Below, piece after piece: positions 1 to 8,701 of a DNA stretch of 64,000 nt. Source of the stretch: Bradyrhizobium erythrophlei (GTDB lineage: Bacteria > Pseudomonadota > Alphaproteobacteria > Rhizobiales > Xanthobacteraceae); NCBI RefSeq assembly GCF_900129425.1, contig NZ_LT670817.1, positions 186,001 to 250,000 on the forward strand. The letters run 5' to 3'. The position numbers were made by a program, and so were the translations under genes. Position 1 is the first letter of the stretch, and the number at the start of each line of letters is the position of its first letter. The notes under the pieces were generated by a model. The model searched no databases. It was given only the letters and a program-made list of their open reading frames with translations, and was not told the origin of the DNA.

Positions 1-126
1 CTGCGGGTCGTTCTGGTCGACCTGCACGGCGATGTGATGCGTTTTGCCGTCGGCCGCCGCACTGGCCGAGGCGAATGCCATCGACATCAGGGCACCGCAA
101 GCAAATAGACGAATAAAGCCGCGCAT
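1..126 (-). CDS. DsrE-like secreted protein, N-terminal part (cut by window edge)
   Basis: The first 42 residues are visible, starting at an ATG at 126 and running off the left edge. They show a hydrophobic signal peptide (about residues 1-24, rich in Ala and Ser) followed by HHIAVQVDQNDPQ. That segment closely parallels HRIALQLSDNDPK in the next gene upstream, so I infer a second DsrE/DsrF-fold protein. The gene is the last visible member of the sox operon, 12 bases downstream of its paralogue, with an AAGGAG-type ribosome site in the gap. DsrE-fold proteins often carry or sense sulfane sulfur, but the C-terminal half that would hold the functional cysteine is outside the window. Confidence 0.6.
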   Translation of the reverse strand, partial: MRGFIRLFACGALMSMAFASASAAADGKTHHIAVQVDQNDPQ

Positions 127-138
127 GGTCAGAACTCC

Positions 139-621
139 TTAAGGTCTCACCAATGTATAGCCGTTTTCGGTCAGCAACAGTATCTGTCCGACGCCGACCT
201 GGACCGGGGTCGCGACGGGAATGATTTCCGGCCTATGTCCGGTTTCGCGCTCGATGGTATCCACGGTGTTGAGGCAGACGTCGAAGCGCACGCCTTGCGC
301 CACCAGGCTCTCGACCAGTTTGCGGTTGGTATTGTCGGTGCGCAGCAAGTCGATTCCCGGACCGAACGTCACCACCTCGATCGCGACCTTGTCCGGATCG
401 TAGGCCTTGAGCAGGTTATAGGCGACGCTGATCACCAAGCCTTGCTTTTTGGGGTCATTGTCCGAGAGTTGCAAGGCGATGCGGTGCTCGGCGAAGGGTT
501 TGTCCGGCAGCGTCGCCGGCTGGGCCCGGGCGATCGGCGAGACCGTCGCTGCCATCAGCGCCGCCAGCGCAACGCTGCGGAGGGCAACGATCAACCGTCG
601 GTGTCTGGTCAAAGGTTTCAT
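139..621 (-). CDS. DsrE family protein of the sox operon
   Basis: This 160-residue protein has a signal peptide (residues 1-34, ending ARAQ) and one DsrE-like domain. The single conserved cysteine sits in FDVCLNT (Cys116), in the position where DsrE-fold proteins carry their sulfur-binding cysteine. The ATG at 621 overlaps the soxB stop as ATGA, which fixes this start and implies translational coupling; an open frame continues upstream inside soxB but is not the real start. Its job is inferred from context: a periplasmic helper of thiosulfate oxidation, possibly binding sulfur intermediates. The exact function is unknown. Confidence 0.8.
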   Translation of the reverse strand: MKPLTRHRRLIVALRSVALAALMAATVSPIARAQPATLPDKPFAEHRIALQLSDNDPKKQGLVISVAYNLLKAYDPDKVAIEVVTFGPGIDLLRTDNTNRKLVESLVAQGVRFDVCLNTVDTIERETGHRPEIIPVATPVQVGVGQILLLTENGYTLVRP

Positions 622-2366
622 CCCTGTCCTGTGATGCCCGGGTTGTCGTCGACACCCCTGAGCGTGACGCTGGCCCCGCGCGGTTCCGGCGTTTTGCCGG
701 AAGCGAGATGTTTGGCGAAGACATCCCACACCGGCGTTCCCGTTTGCTCGTTGACGGAAGCCCATCCCGCCACCTTGTAGCGCTTGCCGGCCGCAAGCGA
801 GCGGCCATTGTCGAGTTTCAGCTCCGAAATCCGCCGCCCGGCGGATTCGCCCGGTGTGCAGGTGTAGGCAAAACCGCCGACCCGGACCATGTCGCCGCCC
901 TGCTGATAATAGGGGTCGGCATTGAACAGATTGTCGCAGACGTCTTCGAGAATATCCTTGATCTGGCTGCCGGTCATGCGCTGAACGTAGGTTTCAGGGT
1001 AGGTAATGGCGGTCTCGGACAGCACGTGTTCCATTGTCACCGGCTGGCCCGGCAATACGCTTGAGCCCCAGCGAAACCCCGGCGACAAAGCAATCTCGGC
1101 GTCGAGCTGGCCGCGCAGCGCATCGCAGATCAGTTGATCCACCGTGCCGCCGAAATTGCCACGGCGATAGAGCAGCCGGTCCGATGTCGCGATCTTCTCG
1201 GTGTAGGCTGCCGCATGGGGCTCACGCATTTTTTCGATCAGCGCGGCCATCGCGGCATCCGGCTTGAGCAATTCCGAGAATACCGGCAGCAGGCGGTAGC
1301 GCACGTCGCTGACACGGCCTTTGGCCAGTTCGAGATCGAGGACGCCCAAAAATTTTCCGCTGGAGCCAGCATTGGTGACCAGCGTGGTGTCGCCGGCATT
1401 GGTCACGGCAATCGGCTGCGGAACGGCGTCATGGGTATGGCCTCCGAGGATGACGTCGATACCGGTAACACGGCTGGCAAGCTTGAGATCGACATCCATG
1501 CCGTTATGCGACAACAGCAGGACCGCATCGACCTTGTCGTTGTTTCGCAGCGTATTGACCAGCTTCTGCAATTCGTCGTCGCGGATCCCGAAGGTCCAGT
1601 CCGGCGTGAAGCGTTTGGGGTGCGCGATCGGCACATAGGGAAACGCCTGCCCGATCACGGCCACGCGGTGGCCGCCGATCTCCTTGATGGTGGCCGGCTT
1701 GAATACCCGACCCGAGGCGGGATCGAAGGCTTTGGCGTCGTTGAACGCGGCTTCCTCGGTGAGGTAGACGTTCTGCGCCAGAAATTCGCCCTTGAAGCGC
1801 GCAAGGTTGCTGCGCAGCGCCGCTTCGCCATAGGTGAATTCCCAGTGGCCGGTCATCGCCTCGATGCCGAGAAGATTCGCAGCCTCCACCATGTCGGCGC
1901 CCTGCATGGTATTGGCCAGGCCAGAGCCCTGCCACAGATCGCCGCCGTCGAGCAGCAGCGAGCGCCCGGTCCCGGCATCGTTGCGCAGGCGGTCGATCAG
2001 CGTCTTCAGATGCGCGAAGCCGCCGAGCTTGCCGAATCGAAGCGCGGATTTCTCGAAATCGAGGCAGGTGAAGGCGTAGGCGTCGGCGCTATCCGACCGG
2101 ATGCCAAATCGATCGAGAAAGGCGCGACCCACCAGATGCGGCGGCTTTCCGGCCATTGCGCCGATTCCGAGATTGACGCTCGGTTCGCGAAAAAAAACCG
2201 GCAGCAGCTGCGCATGCGTGTCGGTCATATGCAGGATGCGTGCGTTGCCGAAACGCTCGAAATCGTAGACGCCGGCAGTGTCGGCGGCGCGCGCCAGGCG
2301 CGGCAGTCCGCCTGCGAGCGCGGCAGCGCCCGTGAATTTGATAAAATCGCGGCGGCGGATGGTCAT
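618..2366 (-). CDS. soxB: Thiosulfohydrolase SoxB
   Basis: SoxB hydrolyses the terminal sulfonate from the cysteine S-thiosulfonate carried by SoxY, releasing sulfate in the periplasm. The 582-residue protein begins with a Tat-type signal (RRRDFIKFTG, cleavage near residue 27). It has the calcineurin-like metallophosphatase/5'-nucleotidase fold, with metal-binding motifs DTH (49-51), DGGDLWQGSG (140-149), TGHWEFTYG (172-180), SHNG (286-289) and GGHTHD (308-313). The GHWE form in place of the GNHE of ordinary nucleotidases is characteristic of SoxB. The C-terminal half is the 5'-nucleotidase-type domain. The gene is in the sox operon; its stop overlaps the start of the following DsrE gene. Confidence 0.96.
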   Translation of the reverse strand: MTIRRRDFIKFTGAAALAGGLPRLARAADTAGVYDFERFGNARILHMTDTHAQLLPVFFREPSVNLGIGAMAGKPPHLVGRAFLDRFGIRSDSADAYAFTCLDFEKSALRFGKLGGFAHLKTLIDRLRNDAGTGRSLLLDGGDLWQGSGLANTMQGADMVEAANLLGIEAMTGHWEFTYGEAALRSNLARFKGEFLAQNVYLTEEAAFNDAKAFDPASGRVFKPATIKEIGGHRVAVIGQAFPYVPIAHPKRFTPDWTFGIRDDELQKLVNTLRNNDKVDAVLLLSHNGMDVDLKLASRVTGIDVILGGHTHDAVPQPIAVTNAGDTTLVTNAGSSGKFLGVLDLELAKGRVSDVRYRLLPVFSELLKPDAAMAALIEKMREPHAAAYTEKIATSDRLLYRRGNFGGTVDQLICDALRGQLDAEIALSPGFRWGSSVLPGQPVTMEHVLSETAITYPETYVQRMTGSQIKDILEDVCDNLFNADPYYQQGGDMVRVGGFAYTCTPGESAGRRISELKLDNGRSLAAGKRYKVAGWASVNEQTGTPVWDVFAKHLASGKTPEPRGASVTLRGVDDNPGITGQG

Positions 2367-2437
2367 TGCGATGTCTTCGCGCCTCCAGATTCTGATGCGA
2401 TAGGGTTAAATCGGATCAGAATCTCATCACTTTGTTT

Positions 2438-2486
2438 GAGCATGATCTTTTCCGAGAACCGCGTCCCGCTCTTCCGGATCATGCTC
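2438..2486. repeat. Short intergenic palindrome in the sox operon
   Basis: The arms GAGCATGATC (2438-2447) and GATCATGCTC (2477-2486) are perfect inverted repeats around a loop that includes CCGAGAACCGCGTCCCG. The element sits in the 126-base gap between the soxK-like gene and soxB. From memory, near-identical elements are scattered in Bradyrhizobium and Rhodopseudomonas genomes. On the transcribed strand it would form an mRNA hairpin between two operon genes and could affect stability or attenuation; this is inference. Confidence 0.7.
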
Positions 2487-2492
2487 CAGCCT

Positions 2493-2825
2493 TCAGCGTA
2501 TTTCGATCGCTTTCCAGGCTTCTTTCTCGCTATTGGCCTGGTAGATCGAAGCCTTGGCCAGCGCCTCGGCTTCCCTGGACGATGCCACCGCCTGGTCGAA
2601 ATCGCCCTTCTCGGCGGCTTTTTTGGCGTCGGCCAAAGCGCTGGCGGTCACGGTCCATTGATCGCGCAAGGCGCCCGCTTCCTTGTTGGCGGCTTCCGCG
2701 GCGGCGTAGGCGGCCTTGAAATCGTCTTCGGAGCTTGCGGCAAGCGTGGATGTCGCGCCCATGATCAGCAGCACCGCGGCCAGCAAGAGGGTGGATTTCA
2801 GCATGTTGGCGCTCGATTTTGTCAT
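2493..2825 (-). CDS. soxK: SoxXA-binding protein-like (SoxK)
   Basis: This small secreted protein of 110 residues has a signal peptide (about residues 1-29, ending STLAAS). The mature part is Ala/Glu/Lys-rich, helical and of low complexity, containing AAAEAANKEAGALRDQW. Its position directly after soxA, two bases downstream of the soxA stop, and its size match the SoxXA-binding proteins (SoxK/SAXB) that stabilise the SoxXA cytochrome in other bacteria. No catalytic motif is visible. An internal Met (MLKST, seven residues in) is an alternative start. The name rests mainly on context, size and composition. Confidence 0.65.
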   Translation of the reverse strand: MTKSSANMLKSTLLLAAVLLIMGATSTLAASSEDDFKAAYAAAEAANKEAGALRDQWTVTASALADAKKAAEKGDFDQAVASSREAEALAKASIYQANSEKEAWKAIEIR

Positions 2826-2827
2826 GC

Positions 2828-3706
2828 TCACGGCCGCGCGCCCGGACCGGAAATCGGCAGCCCGTTGCTGACATAGGACAGGTAATATTCGAGATCGCGG
2901 TATTCGTCGGCCTGCGGAGCGAGCGGGACGCCGCGGGTCTGGATGTTGCAGGTGATGAAGCGCCGGCTGATCGTGCCCATGCCGCCCCATTCGGAGCGGT
3001 AGATCGGCATCGCATTCAGGATGCCGAGCGCGGGTGCGAGGATTTCAGCGCGGATCCGTTCGCCCGGATTCTGTACGTGGCAGGACGCGCAGGAAAAATT
3101 CAGTTGGCCGCGCCGTGTATAGAAATAGCGTTTGCCGTTTTCGTAAGCCTCTAGCGCGCGCGGATCGCTGGGGATCTTGATGTCAAATGGCTTGCCGCGC
3201 GAGGTGAACGCCATATAGGCGGTCAGGGCGGCCATGTCGTCCTTCACATAGGACAACGGCGTCTCGCCATTGGCCTCGCGGCAGCGGTTCAGCGCCAGTT
3301 CAAGGGTGACGACCTTGCCTTCCTTCTGATCGAAGGTGGGATAGTTCTGGCGAACGCCGATACCGCCGTTCGGAAAGCAATCGGCATAGCTCTTGCCGTT
3401 CTTGAACGGCTTTGCGAACATCTCCTTGCCCGCTTCGAGCGAGAATTCGTAAGGCGGGAATTGTTCTTTTTCTTCCCACTGCCGGTGCATGTCCTCATTC
3501 AGCGAATAGGGACCATTGACGAAATCCTCCGGCTTCAGCTTGGGGAATTTTTGGGTGAAGTAGTTCCGGAACGCTTTCGCATCGGCCGCCGGATCCGGCG
3601 TGTCGGCGGCGAGCGCGGATCGCCCGGGGGCAAACGCCAGCGCTGCCAGCGCGAGAGCGGCCGAGGCAAAATGGATCGCAGATCGCACGTTCACTACTCC
3701 GCCCAT
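2828..3706 (-). CDS. soxA: Sulfur oxidation c-type cytochrome SoxA (one heme motif)
   Basis: SoxA pairs with SoxX to couple thiosulfate to the SoxY cysteine with electron release. From the ATG at 3706 the protein has 292 residues: a signal peptide ending near RSALAA, one CASCH heme motif (residues 206-210) and, further on, a Cys (253, in FITCNIQTRG) in the place of the catalytic cysteine heme ligand. The N-terminal region lacks a second CxxCH but has Cys110 and Cys142, as in monoheme SoxA forms where a disulfide replaces the first heme. The start is uncertain: a GTG at 3688 has a better-placed GGAG, and the frame is open upstream to 3784. Confidence 0.92.
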   Translation of the reverse strand: MGGVVNVRSAIHFASAALALAALAFAPGRSALAADTPDPAADAKAFRNYFTQKFPKLKPEDFVNGPYSLNEDMHRQWEEKEQFPPYEFSLEAGKEMFAKPFKNGKSYADCFPNGGIGVRQNYPTFDQKEGKVVTLELALNRCREANGETPLSYVKDDMAALTAYMAFTSRGKPFDIKIPSDPRALEAYENGKRYFYTRRGQLNFSCASCHVQNPGERIRAEILAPALGILNAMPIYRSEWGGMGTISRRFITCNIQTRGVPLAPQADEYRDLEYYLSYVSNGLPISGPGARP

Positions 3707-3794
3707 GGCGCTTTCAAGCGAAGCCCCGCCCCGCACTTGATGCGGGGTGGATACCGGTTCGCGTGAAGAAAACGCGTCAAACAAAAATAAGCCG

Positions 3795-4106
3795 CTATTG
3801 GATCTTGGCCGTGGTGCTATCGGTCGCGCCCTTGTTGTCGACCCAGCTGATTTTCAGATCGTCGCCCTTCTTGGCGCCCTTGAAGCTGAACTTGACATAG
3901 GGGTCCTTGGAGACCGCCGCGCCCCAGTCTGCGACGAACACGGCTTTGCCGAGATGTTCGAATGTCAGTTCCTGGATGAAATGCGGTGGGATGATCTCGC
4001 CCTTGGCGTCCTTGATGAAGCCGGAATCCATCGGATGCTGGATCAGCGCCTGGACTTCGGTGGTTTCGCCGCTCGAGGTTGCGCGCACGCGAATGGTCGA
4101 TGCCAT
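3795..4106 (-). CDS. soxZ: Thiosulfate oxidation carrier complex protein SoxZ
   Basis: SoxZ is the partner of SoxY in the carrier that shuttles the sulfur substrate among Sox enzymes. The 103-residue protein begins MASTIRVRA and contains the family core VQALIQHPMDSGF, IPPHFIQELTFEH and DLKISWVDNKG. The ATG at 4106 has a strong ribosome site (AAAGGAGT, about 7 bases upstream), so the longer open frame to 4148 is rejected. There is no obvious signal peptide, as is usual for SoxZ, which is exported together with SoxY. Confidence 0.95.
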   Translation of the reverse strand: MASTIRVRATSSGETTEVQALIQHPMDSGFIKDAKGEIIPPHFIQELTFEHLGKAVFVADWGAAVSKDPYVKFSFKGAKKGDDLKISWVDNKGATDSTTAKIQ

Positions 4107-4131
4107 CAGAATACTCCTTTGGGATCCCGGG

Positions 4132-4626
4132 TCAGCCGCCGCAGCCACCGACGGTGACTTTGACTTCCTTGGTCGCGCTGTAAAGCTTGCCGCCGGCTTC
4201 TACGATCGCGATTACGTTGCTGGTCTTCGCCATTTTGAGGCGATTGGCGACGCTCGGCATCGTGCCGGCCGGAATTCTGTAGGAGGCCGCCAGCGCATTC
4301 GGATTGTCGGTGACCAGAAACGAGATCGAGGTGACGTCGCCAAGGTCGGTCGTGACCGAGATCGGAACCACCGCGCCGTTCTCGGCGATTTCAGGCGCAT
4401 CGAGTTTTACCTTGTCCGACGGCTCGGCGGTTTTGCCATACAGCGCCTTGATCGCGTCCGCGGCACTCTTCGCCTTGAACGCATCCTCAGGATATTTGTC
4501 GTTGGCCGCGGCAAGCGCCGGAGCCAGGCCAAAGCCAATGTTGCCAAGGCCGACCAGCGCGACCACCCCCGCGCCTTGCAGGATCAGGCGCCGCGTCGCC
4601 GGAAAGCCGTTGTCAGTGATGCTCAT
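4132..4626 (-). CDS. soxY: Thiosulfate oxidation carrier protein SoxY
   Basis: SoxY carries the substrate as a cysteine adduct on its C-terminal swinging arm. The 164-residue protein has a Tat-type signal (ATRRLILQGAG, hydrophobic core to about residue 40) and ends exactly in the diagnostic GGCGG arm (residues 160-164, substrate cysteine 162). The central immunoglobulin-like domain includes VVPISVTTDLGDVTS. It lies between soxX and soxZ in the operon, in the usual X-Y-Z-A order. Confidence 0.96.
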   Translation of the reverse strand: MSITDNGFPATRRLILQGAGVVALVGLGNIGFGLAPALAAANDKYPEDAFKAKSAADAIKALYGKTAEPSDKVKLDAPEIAENGAVVPISVTTDLGDVTSISFLVTDNPNALAASYRIPAGTMPSVANRLKMAKTSNVIAIVEAGGKLYSATKEVKVTVGGCGG

Positions 4627-4654
4627 CTAGAACTCCCCTCTGGCGCGCTCGCCG

Positions 4655-5023
4655 TCATAATGTCTGCAGGAAATCCACGACCGCGTTGATCTCCTGCTCG
4701 GTCAAAATCCGGTTTCGGCCGAACGGCGGCATCACGGTTTGCGGATTACGCTTGGTTTCATCTGACACGATCGCGACGAGATCGTTGCGGTCGGGATATT
4801 TGCTTTTGATATCCTTCAGCGCTGGCCCGATGGTGCCGGGAAGATCGCCGCCCTTGATGCCGTGGCAGGTGAGGCAATTGCCCTTGCCGCGATCGAAAGC
4901 GATTTTCTCGCCTTCGGCTGCGGCGGATTGCGCGCGGGCCGCGCCGAAGCAGGCGGTAGTGCCCATCAGCAACGCCAAGGCGAGTGCCTGCAGGACGGAC
5001 TTCGTCGAGGAGATGGCAGTCAA
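4655..5023 (-). CDS. soxX: Sulfur oxidation c-type cytochrome SoxX
   Basis: SoxX is the small monoheme subunit of SoxXA and accepts electrons from the SoxA active site. The protein has a hydrophobic signal, one CLTCH heme motif and a downstream VMPPFG segment whose Met is the likely distal heme ligand. It ends with the usual cytochrome helix EINAVVDFLQTL. The start is not an ATG: I favour the TTG at 5023, which has AGGAAA just upstream and gives 122 residues; the TTG at 5062 has no such site. It is the first gene of the sox operon; the promoter should lie between here and the divergent gene at 5245. Confidence 0.9.
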   Translation of the reverse strand: MTAISSTKSVLQALALALLMGTTACFGAARAQSAAAEGEKIAFDRGKGNCLTCHGIKGGDLPGTIGPALKDIKSKYPDRNDLVAIVSDETKRNPQTVMPPFGRNRILTEQEINAVVDFLQTL

Positions 5024-5244
5024 GGCGTTTCCTGGGCGTTCATGCCGGTTATCGGGCCGCAATATAGGGGGTCAAAAGCACAAAGGCCATCGGCTGGCAA
5101 TGCGGGCAATCGGCGCGGCAGAATGGGGTTAATGTTCCTCGCGGTGCGGGCCGGAAACGGCCGAATGTTGCGGTATTTAGCCTTTAGAGCGATCAGACTT
5201 TTGCAGGACGCAGTTGAGGTCTAAAAACCGGGTGGGAGAGTCTC

Positions 5245-5928
5245 ATGGCTGACTACGTGGTTGAATTCGGCAAGGATGGCCGGCCGGTGGAACCCGACGG
5301 CCGTCTCGACGCGCCGGCGTTTCATCGCAACCACCAGGCGATCTGGTCGGTATTGCAGACATTTCTCGAGAGCAAATCCGGTGACGTGGTCGAGGCCGGC
5401 AGCGGCACCGGCCAGCATGTGGTTGAATTCGCCGGCCGTACCCCTGACATCACCTGGTGGCCGAGCGATCTCAACGCGCAGCATCTCAAAAGCATCGACG
5501 CATGGCGGGCGCGCGCCGGATTGCCGAACATCCGCCCGCCGCTGCGGATCGACCTCGCCGACCCCGCATGGTGTGCTCAAATGCACGATGGCAGCGGCCC
5601 CGGGAAATTGCTGGCGGTGTTCTGCGCCAACGTGATCCACATCGCGCCGTGGCGCGTTGCGGAAGGGTTGTTCGAAGGCGCGGGGCGTTACCTGCGCGCG
5701 GACGGTCGGCTGTTTTTGTACGGGCCGTTCAAGCGCGGCGGCAAGCATACCGCAGTCAGCAATGCCGTGTTCGACACGAGCCTTCGCGAAAGGGACGCCG
5801 AATGGGGCGTACGCGATGTCGAGGCTCTGGAACAGCTGGCCGGGAAAGCCGGTCTGGTGCTGATCGAGATTGCCGAAATGCCTGCCAACAACCTGGTCCT
5901 GGTGTTTGCCCGATCGAAATCGGCCTGA
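5245..5928 (+). CDS. DUF938 SAM-dependent methyltransferase-like protein
   Basis: The 227-residue protein has a class I methyltransferase fold. Motif I is EAGSGTGQH (residues 50-58), followed by acidic motif SDLNAQH and a motif IV-like region FCANVIHIAPW. The whole length matches the DUF938 family, whose substrate is not known. The ATG has a clear GGGAG upstream. It is transcribed away from the sox operon across a 220-base gap and precedes two MFS genes. The family assignment is solid; the reaction is not known. Confidence 0.85.
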   Translation: MADYVVEFGKDGRPVEPDGRLDAPAFHRNHQAIWSVLQTFLESKSGDVVEAGSGTGQHVVEFAGRTPDITWWPSDLNAQHLKSIDAWRARAGLPNIRPPLRIDLADPAWCAQMHDGSGPGKLLAVFCANVIHIAPWRVAEGLFEGAGRYLRADGRLFLYGPFKRGGKHTAVSNAVFDTSLRERDAEWGVRDVEALEQLAGKAGLVLIEIAEMPANNLVLVFARSKSA

Positions 5929-6050
5929 ACGGCGGCGCATAGCGCGCGCCCGTTTGCGTCGGTTGATCGGGCCGGCGGCTGCATTCATAGTGCCGGGAAT
6001 CAATGCGGCCTATGCCTCGATCCGGCCGCGCCTCCGGGCGGAATTGACCG

Positions 6051-7298
6051 ATGATCGACATGACCGCGGCTGACGAGATTTCCGGCGACGCCCGCGCGCG
6101 GTCCAACGTGGTGCGGCTGGCGGCGGCGCAGGCGCTGACCGGCGCCAACTCGGCGGTGATTTTCGCCACCGGTTCGATTGTCGGTGCGACGCTGGCGCCG
6201 GATATCTCGCTCGCGACCGTGCCGCTCTCGATGTATGTGGTGGGACTGGCCGCCGGCACGCTGCCGACCGGCGCGATCTCGCGTGCCTACGGCCGCCGCG
6301 TCGCCTTCATCATCGGCACCGGCTGCGGCGTGCTGACCGGCCTGCTCGGGTCGTTCGCGATCCTGCACGCGTCGTTCCCGCTGTTTTGCTGCGCGACGTT
6401 CATCGGCGGGCTTTATGGCGCGGTGTCGCAGTCCTACCGTTTTGCCGCCGCCGACGGCGCCAGCGCGCAATATCGGCCCAAGGCCGTGTCGTGGGTGATG
6501 GCCGGCGGCGTGTTTGCCGGCGTGCTCGGCCCGCAGCTCGTGCAATGGACGATGGATGTCTGGCCGCCCTATCTGTTCGCCTTCAGCTTTGTGGTGCAGG
6601 CGATCGTCGCACTGATCGCGATGGCGGTTCTGGTGGGCGTTGATGCGCCAAAACCTGCGCCGTCGGATTTTCACGGCGGCCGTCCGCTGTTCGAGATCGT
6701 GCGGCAACCGCGGTTCATCGTGGCCGCTATCTGCGGCATCGTCTCCTATCCCATGATGAATCTCGTGATGACGTCGGCGCCGCTGGCGATGAAAATATGC
6801 GGGCTCAGCATCAGCGATTCCAACTTCGGCATTCAGTGGCATATCGTGGCGATGTACGGGCCGAGTTTCTTTACCGGCTCCCTGATCGCGCGTTTCGGGG
6901 CGCGAAGGGTGGTCGCGGCCGGCCTGTTGCTCGAAGCGGGTGCGGCGACGATCGGGCTAACCGGTATTACGGCGATGTACTTCTGGGCCACCCTGATCGT
7001 GCTCGGCGTCGGCTGGAATTTCAGCTTCGTCGGCGCCTCCGCGCTGGTGCTGGAAACGCACCGCCCGCAGGAGCGCAACAAGGTGCAGGCGTTCAATGAT
7101 TTTCTGATATTCGGGACGATGGCGGTGGGGTCGTTCTCGTCCGGCCAGTTGCTGGCGAATTACGGCTGGTCCGCGGTGAATATGGTGGTGTATCCGCCGG
7201 TGCTGTTGGGGCTGACGGTCCTGACCCTGGCCTCGTTCGCCCGGCGCCGGCGGGCAAGGCTGCAGGCGGTGTCGGAGTTTCCCGAACCGAGTATCTGA
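6051..7298 (+). CDS. MFS transporter
   Basis: This 415-residue integral membrane protein has about twelve hydrophobic segments and a central hydrophilic loop near residues 195-220. The typical MFS loop 2-3 motif is present as ISRAYGRRVAFIIG (around residues 77-90). The N-terminus is cytoplasmic and hydrophilic (DMTAADEISGDARARS). The substrate cannot be predicted. It follows the DUF938 gene by 122 bases on the same strand. The ATG at 6051 is followed closely by a second ATG at 6060, so the exact start is uncertain by three residues. Confidence 0.88.
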   Translation: MIDMTAADEISGDARARSNVVRLAAAQALTGANSAVIFATGSIVGATLAPDISLATVPLSMYVVGLAAGTLPTGAISRAYGRRVAFIIGTGCGVLTGLLGSFAILHASFPLFCCATFIGGLYGAVSQSYRFAAADGASAQYRPKAVSWVMAGGVFAGVLGPQLVQWTMDVWPPYLFAFSFVVQAIVALIAMAVLVGVDAPKPAPSDFHGGRPLFEIVRQPRFIVAAICGIVSYPMMNLVMTSAPLAMKICGLSISDSNFGIQWHIVAMYGPSFFTGSLIARFGARRVVAAGLLLEAGAATIGLTGITAMYFWATLIVLGVGWNFSFVGASALVLETHRPQERNKVQAFNDFLIFGTMAVGSFSSGQLLANYGWSAVNMVVYPPVLLGLTVLTLASFARRRRARLQAVSEFPEPSI

Positions 7299-7358
7299 CG
7301 GTGCTCAATGCTTCGGCGACGGTCGAAGCATTCCTCTTTGCAATTTGCTAATCGCTAT

Positions 7359-7448
7359 CGTCATGGCCGGGCTTGTCCCGGCCATCCACGTCTTAAGCTA
7401 CGAGTTGCAGGAAAGACGTGGATGCCCGGGACAAGCCCGGGCATGACG
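7359..7448. repeat. Intergenic palindrome, GTCATGGCCGGGC family, copy 1
   Basis: This is an imperfect inverted repeat. CGTCATGGCCGGGCTTGTCC and CCATCCACGTCTT on the left pair with AAGACGTGGATG and GGGACAAGCCCGGGCATGACG on the right. The same element occurs at 43079-43166 and, in variant form, at 28572-28659. It fills the gap between the two MFS genes and could act as an mRNA hairpin. Confidence 0.85.
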
Positions 7449-7471
7449 GTACCGGGACAAAAGAAGCAAAA

Positions 7472-8701
7472 ATGCTGGAAAACTACAGGAACACATCAGT
7501 CGACGAGACCTCCGCCCGTTACGACGGCTGGCGGATCGTCGTGGTGTGTTTCCTGGTGGCGACCTTCGGCTGGGGCCTCGGCTTCTATGGCCAAAGCGTC
7601 TATCTCGCCGAGTTGCATCGCCTCTACGGCTGGCCGGCCTCGCTGATTTCGACGGGGACGACCTTCTTTTATCTGTTCGGCGCGGTGCTGGTTGTCTTTG
7701 TCAGCGAAGCGGTGCGGGCATTCGGTCCGCGCAACTGCCTGCTCGGCGGCGTGGTTGCGCTGGCAGCGGCCGCCGTCATGATCGGCCAGGTTTCCGAGCC
7801 GTGGCAACTTTATGTCGCCGATGCGCTGATGGCATTCGGCTGGGCCGGCACCAGCCTCGGCGTCATCACCAACATGCTCGGGCTCTGGTTCGACCACAAG
7901 CGCGGCATGGCGATCAGCCTGGCGCTGAACGGCGCCAGTTTCGGCGGCGTCGTCGGCGTGCCGCTCTTGGTGGCGGCGATCGAGCGTTTCGGATTTTCCG
8001 GCGCCATGACCTCAGCCGCGATGGCGATGCTGGTGCTGATGATTCCGATCATCCTGATTTTTGTCGGGCAGCCGCCCGGTCGCGCTGCCGCAATGGGGTC
8101 GGCCGCCATGGCGGCGCCGTCCGCATCGCGGATACGCGCACAGGCATTGCGTGATGTTGCGTTCCTGAGTGTCGCGGTTGCATTCGCCCTGGTGCTGTTC
8201 GCGCAGGTCGGATTCATCGTGCACCTGATTGCCTACCTCGATCCGCTGATCGGCCGGACGCATGCGACGACCGCGGTCGCACTGTTGACGGCAATGGCGA
8301 TGGCCGGGCGCGTGCTGTTCTCGACCGTGATCGACCGGCTCAACCAGCGGCTGGCTTCGGCGATCTCGTTTACGAGCCAGGCGGTGGCGCTACTGGTCAT
8401 CATCCATTCGCGCAACGAGATGGTGCTGATCGCGGCCTGCGCGGTATTCGGCTTCTCGGTCGGCAATCTGATTACACTGCCGTCCTTGATCGTGCAGCGG
8501 GAGTTCGACCCGCGCTCGTTCGGCGTGCTGATCAGCCTGGTCACGGCGATCAACCAGATCACCTATGCGTTCGGCCCGGGAGTCATCGGCCTGTTGCGCG
8601 ACGCCTCCGGCAGCTACGCGCTGCCGTTTTACGGCTGCATCGGGTTGCAACTGATTGCCGCCGTGCTGATCATGGTGCGCGGACGCAGCAAGCTTGTGTA
8701 G
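7472..8701 (+). CDS. MFS transporter (second)
   Basis: This 409-residue transporter starts MLENYRN and has about twelve membrane segments. The first begins at WRIVVVCFLVATFGWGLGF. The layout resembles the oxalate/formate-antiporter-like group: a short N-terminus, then a region reading GWAGTSLGVITNMLGLWF followed by the DHKRGMAISLALNG loop. The frame is open back to 7418, but those residues are encoded by the upstream palindrome and are rejected as coding. The substrate is unknown. Its stop codon lies within the start of the following palindrome. Confidence 0.87.
   Translation: MLENYRNTSVDETSARYDGWRIVVVCFLVATFGWGLGFYGQSVYLAELHRLYGWPASLISTGTTFFYLFGAVLVVFVSEAVRAFGPRNCLLGGVVALAAAAVMIGQVSEPWQLYVADALMAFGWAGTSLGVITNMLGLWFDHKRGMAISLALNGASFGGVVGVPLLVAAIERFGFSGAMTSAAMAMLVLMIPIILIFVGQPPGRAAAMGSAAMAAPSASRIRAQALRDVAFLSVAVAFALVLFAQVGFIVHLIAYLDPLIGRTHATTAVALLTAMAMAGRVLFSTVIDRLNQRLASAISFTSQAVALLVIIHSRNEMVLIAACAVFGFSVGNLITLPSLIVQREFDPRSFGVLISLVTAINQITYAFGPGVIGLLRDASGSYALPFYGCIGLQLIAAVLIMVRGRSKLV

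Noticed and set aside
1134..2876. Long plus-strand open frame of 580 codons
   Set aside because: It lies opposite soxB and the soxK-like gene, both with clear motifs; high-GC DNA gives long antisense frames. Its composition (many Arg, Gly, His) is not protein-like.
7418..7471. N-terminal extension of the second MFS transporter
   Set aside because: These codons are part of the intergenic palindrome; the ATG at 7472 begins a normal MFS N-terminus.
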